From Christensenellaceae bacterium (lineage in GTDB: Bacteria > Bacillota > Clostridia > Christensenellales > Aristaeellaceae): a stretch of 6,407 bases of DNA. The notes below the pieces were generated by a model. It did no database searches. It had not been told where the DNA came from and was given only the letters and a program-made list of their open reading frames with translations. The stretch covers positions 1 to 6,407 of the forward strand of contig JADGQP010000020.1 of assembly GCA_017881705.1 (NCBI GenBank). The letters run 5' to 3'. The translations under genes were made by a program, and so were the position numbers. Shown one piece after another: positions 1 to 4,429 of this stretch. Every line of letters starts with the position of its first letter. Position 1 is the stretch's first letter.

Positions 1-410
1 ACGAGCCCCTCAAGGGTGATATCCCCCACCGCAGCGTCGGCGCTCTGGTGTGTTTTGAAGCCGGCGAGGCCACCGGCTACGGCCTGTTTGGCACCCAGGA
101 ACGCGGCACGCTGTTCATCACCGCGCAAACGCAGGTGTACAAAGGCATGATCTGCGGCCAGAACGCCCGCCCGGACGATCTGGTGGTGAATGTGTGCAAG
201 CAAAAGCATGTGACCAACATGCGCAACGCCAGCGCCAGCGAGGATAGCCTGCGCTTGGTGAGCGTGCACCCCATGACGCTGGAAGAATGCCTGGAGTTCA
301 TCGACGACGACGAACTGCTGGAAGTCACGCCCCAAAACCTGCGCATGCGCAAGCGGGAACTGAACCACGAGGAACGCGCGCGCGCCGCCCACCGCTCCAA
401 GGCCGATTAA
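1..410 (+). CDS. typA: TypA/BipA ribosome-associated GTPase, C-terminal part (5' end outside window)
   Basis: This is the last 135 or so codons of typA (bipA), read in the frame that begins at base 3 and ending at TAA 408-410. TypA is a translational GTPase of the EF-G/LepA type that binds the ribosome and supports 50S assembly and growth under stress or cold. What is seen is the family's C-terminal region: a stretch reading GEATGYGLFGTQERGTLFI, then VYKGMICGQNARPDDLVVNV, the KHVTNMR motif, and an acidic ELLEVTP segment followed by LRMRKREL. The tail ends in basic residues, as is usual for TypA. The G domain and EF-Tu-like domain II lie upstream of the window. A GTG at 48 is internal and should not be taken as a start. 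The part that is visible is intact. The identification is secure from these motifs, although the GTPase motifs themselves cannot be checked here. Confidence 0.95.
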   Translation, partial: EPLKGDIPHRSVGALVCFEAGEATGYGLFGTQERGTLFITAQTQVYKGMICGQNARPDDLVVNVCKQKHVTNMRNASASEDSLRLVSVHPMTLEECLEFIDDDELLEVTPQNLRMRKRELNHEERARAAHRSKAD

Positions 411-418
411 TACCCGTT

Positions 419-447
419 CGTGAATGTTCCGCTCTCACGGCGTTTTT
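419..447 (+). terminator. possible weak intrinsic terminator after typA
   Basis: Nine bases after the typA stop, CGTGA (419-423) can pair with TCACG (435-439) around an 11-base loop, and a run of five T follows at 443-447. The stem is short and the T run starts three bases after it, so this would be a weak terminator. It is the only candidate before the next gene. Confidence 0.3.
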
Positions 448-601
448 ATGCCTGTGCTTCGTTGCCAAAGCCTTGAACAGCCCCGCTGTATCTTCGTTTT
501 AGCTCCTCGTTACAGCGTAAAATCCCCCGCGGGCCCCCGTGCGTTCATAATTTGAAAGCGTATCAACGTCGCGTTTGCGAGCGGCGAACCGCCCGCAAAC
601 C

Positions 602-608
602 AAGGAGG
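602..608 (+). promoter_or_regulatory. ribosome binding site of the secreted-protein gene
   Basis: AAGGAGG ends five bases before ATG 614, a near-perfect Shine-Dalgarno match. It fixes the start at 614. The frame is open upstream to 575, but that would add 13 residues ahead of the signal peptide with no ribosome site. In the 203 bases between typA and this gene I find a TAAAAT (518-523) that could be a -10 box, but no convincing -35 box. Confidence 0.85.
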
Positions 609-613
609 ACGCT

Positions 614-2311
614 ATGAAACATCGTCTGTCCAGCCGTATCGGCGCGCTCGCGCTGGCGCTGTGTCTGCTGCTTTCGGCCCTGCCTGCCACGGCGGACACC
701 TACCTGCCCGACGGCACGGTGACCCACGCCGATTTCACCTGCGGCCTGGCCCTGCACGCGGATGGGTTCCCCGCAAGCACCGCGCATCTGTCGGCCTGGG
801 AAACCTTTCTTCAAAAAATCAGCCTGAGCGGGTCGGCCGACGTGCTGGCGCCGTTTACCCCTGACAGCCGTGTGTACCTAAACGGCGCGCTGCGGCTCAA
901 CGGGCAGGATCAGCTCCCCTTTGTGTACGACGGCTACCATAGCTATCGTTACGTCACTTCGCCTGCGCTCAATAACGTGACGCTGTTTTTTCAGATGCAC
1001 AATTATCTGGAGTTCATGCTCAAGCCTTATTACTATATGAATCTACCCACGCAGTATCTGGCGCTGCTTACCTACCCCGACGCCGCTTACTGGATTGGCG
1101 AAAGCTATTATCAGCCCGTGGCCGAAATGCTGGCAAACGCCCGGCAGGATGCCTTGGACGGCGTGTCCGCAGAGGATGCGCAAACGGACGAAACCGCCGC
1201 CGACGACGATACGGCAGCCGACAATACCGCCGACGTTGCCACAGATACCGGTGCCACAGCCGACAACACCGCCGACGTTGCCACAGATACCGGCGCTGCA
1301 GCCGACAATACCGCCAACGTTGCCACAGATACCGGCGCCGCGGCCGACAAACCCACCAACGCGCCCTCCGCAGCCGTCATCGGCAGCGCGGACGGCCCCA
1401 CCGCCGTTGTCGTAAGCAATTCCGGCGCACCCGCCGCCGACGGCACGTTCACCTATACCGTACCCTATGAGAATCTTTACGAGCTTTGCGAAAGCCTTGA
1501 CCAACTGGTGAACGACGAAAACGACAACCGCGCGTATTTCTTCTTCACCAGCCTGCTGACCGATCTATACGCCAGCGATATGACGTTAAGCATTCTGGGC
1601 GATCTGGAGGACGAACTGGACGCGCTGGATCCCGAACAGAACGGGATGACCGTTACGGAAACCGGGAACGGCGTAACCATGACGCTGGGGGGCACCAACG
1701 TATTCACGCAAACCACAGCGAACGGCGAAACAGCGTTCACCCTCACGCTGCCCACCGCGGAAGGCTATACGCTAATCTTCGATTACGATTGGACGCCCGG
1801 TGCCGCCGGCGCGGCGCTCTCCGCCAGCCTGCGTGTAACACAGAACGGCGCCGATGCGATCCTGCTGAAAGCCCAGGGCGAAAACCTGCCCCAGGCGGGC
1901 GATCTGGGCGGGCAGGGCCGCCTTACGCTTACCGCTTCCGGAAGCTCCCTGGCAAGCGACACACCCCCCGTGATTTTTGATTTTAAATGGTCGCGCGACA
2001 GCGTACAGCGCCCGTATACGCTGAACCTCAACGTGGACTGGATTCACCCGCAAACACTCAAACCCGCGCTGTCCCTGGCTTTTAACGGTAAGATTTCCAC
2101 CGTGGACAAGAGCGTGTTCGTTGAAGGCAGCTACCCGCAAAACGATTTTTTCAGCCTTAACGAAACCTACTTGGACGATTACAAGGCCGAGCTGCTGCCC
2201 ACCCTGGCGCTCAAACTGGCTCCGTTCGTTCTGGAAATGCCCGCCGGCGTGATCGACGATCTGTACCGGTTCGCCGACAGCACGGATATATTGGTATCTT
2301 TTCTGGAATAG
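614..2311 (+). CDS. secreted protein of unknown function with repeat-bearing acidic linker
   Basis: I do not recognise this 565-residue protein. Residues 1-27 form a signal peptide: basic MKHRLSSR, a hydrophobic ALALALCLLL core, and a likely signal peptidase I site after Ala-Thr-Ala27. Cys17 is not in a lipobox, so a lipoprotein is unlikely. No C-terminal membrane anchor or LPXTG sorting motif is present, so release outside the cell or loose association with the envelope is expected. Residues 28-175 make an N-terminal domain rich in aromatics, especially 127-168 (KPYYYMNLPTQY, AYWIGESYYQP). Residues about 180-277 are a disordered Asp/Ala/Thr linker holding three 14-residue repeats and an IGSADGPT motif. 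After residue 278 come helical stretches (about 284-338) and then a beta-rich region of alternating Thr/Leu strands (about 344-510), with a final helical segment. The beta-rich half loosely recalls lipid- or carbohydrate-binding folds, but I cannot assign one. The gene stands alone between typA and a strong terminator. Confidence 0.85.
   Translation: MKHRLSSRIGALALALCLLLSALPATADTYLPDGTVTHADFTCGLALHADGFPASTAHLSAWETFLQKISLSGSADVLAPFTPDSRVYLNGALRLNGQDQLPFVYDGYHSYRYVTSPALNNVTLFFQMHNYLEFMLKPYYYMNLPTQYLALLTYPDAAYWIGESYYQPVAEMLANARQDALDGVSAEDAQTDETAADDDTAADNTADVATDTGATADNTADVATDTGAAADNTANVATDTGAAADKPTNAPSAAVIGSADGPTAVVVSNSGAPAADGTFTYTVPYENLYELCESLDQLVNDENDNRAYFFFTSLLTDLYASDMTLSILGDLEDELDALDPEQNGMTVTETGNGVTMTLGGTNVFTQTTANGETAFTLTLPTAEGYTLIFDYDWTPGAAGAALSASLRVTQNGADAILLKAQGENLPQAGDLGGQGRLTLTASGSSLASDTPPVIFDFKWSRDSVQRPYTLNLNVDWIHPQTLKPALSLAFNGKISTVDKSVFVEGSYPQNDFFSLNETYLDDYKAELLPTLALKLAPFVLEMPAGVIDDLYRFADSTDILVSFLE
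1217..1342 (+). repeat. three tandem 42-bp in-frame repeats in the linker of the secreted protein
   Basis: Three consecutive 42-base units (1217-1258, 1259-1300, 1301-1342) encode ADNTADVATDTGAT, ADNTADVATDTGAA and ADNTANVATDTGAA. Any two units differ at only about four bases, mostly silent, so the DNA itself repeats and not only the protein. A fourth unit begins (GCC GAC) and breaks off. Copy number could change by slippage or recombination in steps of 14 residues without breaking the frame. The repeats lie at residues 202-243, in a linker and not in a folded domain. Confidence 0.9.
1376..1417 (+). other. IGSADGPT motif at the end of the linker (residues 255-268)
   Basis: Immediately after the repeats and a Pro/Asn/Ser stretch, residues 255-268 read VIGSADGPTAVVVS. 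This closely resembles the conserved G(G/S)ADGPT-type segment of the beta subunit of sodium-translocating decarboxylases (OadB/MmdB family), where the aspartate belongs to the ion pathway. The rest of this protein is not membrane-embedded and has no other resemblance to that subunit. The resemblance is seen directly; any functional meaning here is unknown. Confidence 0.6.
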
Positions 2312-2412
2312 TCCGCTCGCCCCCGAACGCAAGACAGATCCGGGCAATGCGAATACCGCCGAAGAGCTTCAGCCCACTAAGCCTCCCGGAAAACAGTTTA
2401 TTTAACATCTTG

Positions 2413-2440
2413 TCGCCCCCGAGCTTTCGGGGGCGATTTT
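2413..2440 (+). terminator. intrinsic terminator of the secreted-protein gene
   Basis: A perfect 10-bp stem, TCGCCCCCGA (2413-2422) and TCGGGGGCGA (2427-2436), closes a four-base GCTT loop. TTTT (2437-2440) and then CTT follow. The stem is very GC-rich and lies about 100 bases after the stop codon at 2311, so it should end that transcript and insulate the gntR promoter downstream. Confidence 0.9.
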
Positions 2441-2490
2441 CTTGCGGCGGCGCGCTGCGGCCATCCGTTCGCCAACTTTGCGTTTTTCGA

Positions 2491-2518
2491 CGTCCGAGGC
2501 TCGCTTTCTCGCCGGACG
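2491..2518. repeat. inverted repeat just upstream of the gntR promoter
   Basis: CGTCCG (2491-2496) and CGGACG (2513-2518) are perfect complements separated by 16 bases; inside them GGC and GCC can pair further. The element ends one base before the -35 box of gntR. It has no T run, so it is not a terminator for the + strand. It could be a protein-binding site or part of a dispersed intergenic repeat; the sequence alone does not decide. Confidence 0.5.
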
Positions 2519-2519
2519 C

Positions 2520-2548
2520 TTGCCGTTTGCGCGCTTTTACGGTATACT
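2520..2548 (+). promoter_or_regulatory. sigma-70-type promoter of gntR
   Basis: TTGCCG (2520-2525) and TATACT (2543-2548) are separated by exactly 17 bases, each one or two bases from the consensus TTGACA and TATAAT. Transcription would begin near 2555, leaving a short leader of about 20 bases before ATG 2575 that carries the ribosome site. This is the best promoter in the window. Confidence 0.75.
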
Positions 2549-2557
2549 GTTGGTAAA
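2536..2557. promoter_or_regulatory. candidate GntR operator over the -10 box
   Basis: TTTAC (2536-2540) and GTAAA (2553-2557) form an inverted repeat with 12 bases between, centred on the palindrome GTATAC (2542-2547) that overlaps the -10 box. GntR/HutC regulators usually bind short inverted repeats of this size and often repress their own gene. Binding here would block RNA polymerase. The role is inferred from position and symmetry. Confidence 0.4.
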
Positions 2558-2561
2558 TGTC

Positions 2562-2569
2562 GGGAGGTG
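2562..2569 (+). promoter_or_regulatory. ribosome binding site that decides the gntR start
   Basis: GGGAGGTG lies between two in-frame ATG codons, at 2557 and 2575. It can serve only the second, at a spacing of five bases, so the protein begins MPDLLLEKG and not MSGGERMPD. The predicted transcription start near 2555 also leaves almost no leader for the first ATG. Confidence 0.8.
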
Positions 2570-2574
2570 AGCGT

Positions 2575-3291
2575 ATGCCGGATCTGCTTTTGGAAAAAGG
2601 AAGCCAGAACCCGCTTTACCAGCAACTGATGCGTCGGCTGAAGAACGACGTGGTTGCGGGCGTGTATCCCGCCGGTGCCCGTATCCCCAGCGAACAGGCG
2701 CTTTGCGATATTTACGGCGTCAGCCGCGTTACCGTGCGCAAGGCGATGCTCGATCTGGTGCAGGAAGGGCTGCTGGTGCGCCGCCAGGGCAAAGGCACTT
2801 TTGTGGCGGACGCGCGCCTTACCCGCGATTTGCAGCACATCACCAGTTTTACCCAGGCCTGTCGGGATATGGGCAGGCAAGCCTCCAGCCGCGTGGTGGA
2901 TTGCAAGCGCGAAAGCGCCCGGCCGGAGGATGCGCTGCGTTTGCAGCTGGACCCCGCCGCAGAAGTCATTGAGCTTTGCCGCCTGCGCCTGTGCGACGAC
3001 GAACCCGTAATGCTGGAATACAACCGTTTCCCAACCGCCTGTGACTTTATCGAGCGGGAACCGCTCACAGGCTCGCTGTACGCGCTGCTGCGCGCGCACG
3101 GGCTGGTTCCCAGCCGCGCGATCCACGATATTTCCCTGGGGCACGCCACGCCTGTGGTAAGCCGTTACCTGGCCACCGCCGCGGGTGAGGCGATGCTGCT
3201 TTTGGACGAAACGGTGTTCGACCAGTATGATCGGCCCCTGCACACCAGCCGCCAATGGATCCGCGGCGATAAATTCACCTTCCGCATTTAA
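2575..3291 (+). CDS. GntR-family transcriptional regulator, HutC subfamily (UTRA domain)
   Basis: This 238-residue protein is a ligand-responsive DNA-binding regulator. Residues 12-77 form the GntR winged helix: NPLYQQLMRRLKNDVVAGVY, the classic GARIPSEQALCDIYGVSRVTVRKAM helix-turn-helix (about 35-58), and the wing LVRRQGKGTFVA. Residues about 88-236 are a UTRA effector domain, with SFTQ early on, RLRLCDDEPVMLEYNRFP in the middle, LYALLRAHGL, and the closing DETVFDQYDRPLHTSRQWIRGDKFTFRI. Length is normal for the subfamily (about 235-250). UTRA domains bind small molecules such as sugar phosphates, amino acids or urocanate; nothing nearby says which. No transporter or sugar enzyme adjoins, so the target genes may lie elsewhere and only autoregulation is suggested locally. 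No terminator separates it from the next gene 64 bases downstream, so read-through is possible. Confidence 0.93.
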   Translation: MPDLLLEKGSQNPLYQQLMRRLKNDVVAGVYPAGARIPSEQALCDIYGVSRVTVRKAMLDLVQEGLLVRRQGKGTFVADARLTRDLQHITSFTQACRDMGRQASSRVVDCKRESARPEDALRLQLDPAAEVIELCRLRLCDDEPVMLEYNRFPTACDFIEREPLTGSLYALLRAHGLVPSRAIHDISLGHATPVVSRYLATAAGEAMLLLDETVFDQYDRPLHTSRQWIRGDKFTFRI

Positions 3292-3329
3292 CTTTCTCAT
3301 TTAACGTTCTCCCAAAAACCCTAACGACT

Positions 3330-3346
3330 CTTCTTATAGAAAGAAG
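3330..3346 (+). promoter_or_regulatory. weak ribosome site of the NYN gene inside a small hairpin
   Basis: The best ribosome-site candidate before the CTG start at 3356 is the purine run AGAAAGAAG (3338-3346), nine bases upstream and much poorer than the AGGAGG sites of the other genes. AAGAAG (3341-3346) is a perfect complement of CTTCTT (3330-3335) across a five-base loop, so the run could be partly masked in the RNA. The stem has only two GC pairs, so any effect would be modest. The 64-base gap shows TATAGA (3335-3340) but no -35 box at proper distance. Confidence 0.4.
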
Positions 3347-3355
3347 CGATTATTT

Positions 3356-4351
3356 CTGGAAAATTCAAAATTCGCCCTGTTCGTAGACCTGGAAAACTGC
3401 GGCGCAAAGGTATCCACTCTGCTCAGCGTCCTGGAAAAGGTCAAGATCCGCGGCGATATCCTGCTTGGAAAAGTGTACGGTTATACCGACCAGTACAGCG
3501 ACCTGAAGGAAGTGCTCCTAAGCAACACCTTCACGGTCGTGCCCAGCCTGCGGTACGGCATCAGCCAAAAAAACAACGCCGATATTCTGCTGGTGATCGA
3601 CGCGTTGGAAGTCGCCTACACCAACCCGCTGATTAACAGCTTTTGCATCGTGTCCGGCGACAGCGATTACACACCGCTGGTAGGCAAGCTGAAAAGCATG
3701 GGCAAATTCGTGCTGGGCATCAGCCGCAGCGAGGCTGCCAGCAACATCTTCATCAACGCCTGCAACGAGTTTCAGTTTTTGGAAAACGTAGGCGGACGCA
3801 CGCGCATGCCCGAAGATAAAAAGAAAACCGCCGCCTCGGAAAAAGAACCGATGGACGAGCTGGAACTCAACAAACTCATCGAAAGCATCCTGGACGAGCA
3901 AACCGACCAGGACGAGATTTATGCCAGCGAGCTCAAAGGCATCCTGCTGCGCCTGCGTCCGGATTTTAACGAGAAGGCGTTCGGCTGCTCCACGTTTTTG
4001 AAACTGCTGGATAAACTCGCCCACAAGTACGGCAACCTGCGCATCCGTAACGACAATTTCAACGTTATGGTGTCGCTTGGCCAGCCCGCCAAGGAAACCG
4101 TAACCCCGCAAATCACCAAGGATAACTGGAAGGACGCGTTCCGCGACCAGCTCCAGCATTATAAAGACGGCGGCTTCGATCGTATCAACCCCAGTATTCT
4201 CAAGGCCGACATTCAGGCCGCCTATCCGGATTTTTCCGAGCGCGCGCTGGGCTTCAAACGCTTCAGCGACGTGCTCAAGGCTCTGGAGAAGGACAGCCTT
4301 CTGGCCGTGGAGATGGACGAGCAAAAGACCATGCTCATCAAAGTACCGTAA
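3356..4351 (+). CDS. NYN-domain (PIN-like) protein with two OST-HTH/LOTUS-like domains, CTG start
   Basis: Read from CTG 3356 the protein has 331 residues. Residues 5-143 are a NYN domain, the PIN-like fold of metal-dependent ribonucleases. Its acidic residues are in place: Asp11 and Asn14 in FALFVDLENCG, Asp76 and Asp82 in NNADILLVIDA, and Asp102 and Asp104 in SGDSDYTPLV. A charged linker (about 150-168) leads to two winged-helix OST-HTH/LOTUS-like segments, about 168-241 and 254-330, with matching cores (RPDFNEKAFGCSTFLKLLDK and YPDFSERALGFKRFSDVLKA). LOTUS domains bind RNA, so RNA cleavage or RNA handling in the cytoplasm is the likely role; the target is unknown. Start choice: no ATG, GTG or TTG occurs in frame between the stop at 3302 and GTG 3473, and a start at 3473 would remove Asp11 and the first strand. 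CTG 3356 sits where related proteins would have ATG (MENSKFALFVD), so it is either a CTG start or an ATG changed by one base. The body is otherwise intact. Confidence 0.85.
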   Translation: MENSKFALFVDLENCGAKVSTLLSVLEKVKIRGDILLGKVYGYTDQYSDLKEVLLSNTFTVVPSLRYGISQKNNADILLVIDALEVAYTNPLINSFCIVSGDSDYTPLVGKLKSMGKFVLGISRSEAASNIFINACNEFQFLENVGGRTRMPEDKKKTAASEKEPMDELELNKLIESILDEQTDQDEIYASELKGILLRLRPDFNEKAFGCSTFLKLLDKLAHKYGNLRIRNDNFNVMVSLGQPAKETVTPQITKDNWKDAFRDQLQHYKDGGFDRINPSILKADIQAAYPDFSERALGFKRFSDVLKALEKDSLLAVEMDEQKTMLIKVP

Positions 4352-4416
4352 ACAGCGCGCTCGCACCGTTGCTTTAAGCCCCGCAAAAGGCCGCGCATCT
4401 TTTATACCTTCAGTCT

Positions 4417-4422
4417 AGGAGG
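4417..4422 (+). promoter_or_regulatory. ribosome binding site of nadE
   Basis: AGGAGG ends seven bases before ATG 4430, a consensus site at ideal spacing, which fixes the nadE start. In the 78 bases before nadE a TATACC (4403-4408) resembles a -10 box but has no matching -35, so nadE may have its own weak promoter or share the upstream transcript. Confidence 0.85.
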
Positions 4423-4429
4423 TTTCCGC

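Noticed and set aside
510..551. promoter from TTACAG (510) and CATAAT (546)
   Set aside because: The spacing is 30 bases, far from the usual 16-18.
1095..1415. Pro-rich repeat protein (PTIPPTLPQIP units) on the + strand in another frame
   Set aside because: It is the 42-bp repeats of the secreted-protein gene read out of frame; the true frame has a signal peptide and ribosome site.
2398..3300. 300-codon open frame on the - strand
   Set aside because: It lies opposite the clear gntR gene and runs through the terminator and promoter; its protein has no recognisable domain. In GC-rich DNA such antisense frames are expected.
3305..3355. fusion of gntR and the NYN gene by frameshift
   Set aside because: The gntR stop (3289-3291) precedes an in-frame stop of the NYN frame at 3302-3304, so no single frameshift before the gntR stop would join them, and the UTRA domain ends normally.
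3518..4366. 282-codon open frame on the - strand
   Set aside because: It mirrors the NYN/LOTUS gene, whose conserved motifs show that the + strand is coding; no ribosome site or domain supports the antisense frame.
4355..4403. possible terminator between the NYN gene and nadE
   Set aside because: GCGCG (4355-4359) and CGCGC (4392-4396) pair and a T-rich ATCTTTTA follows, but the 32-base loop is too long and only weakly structured for a convincing terminator.
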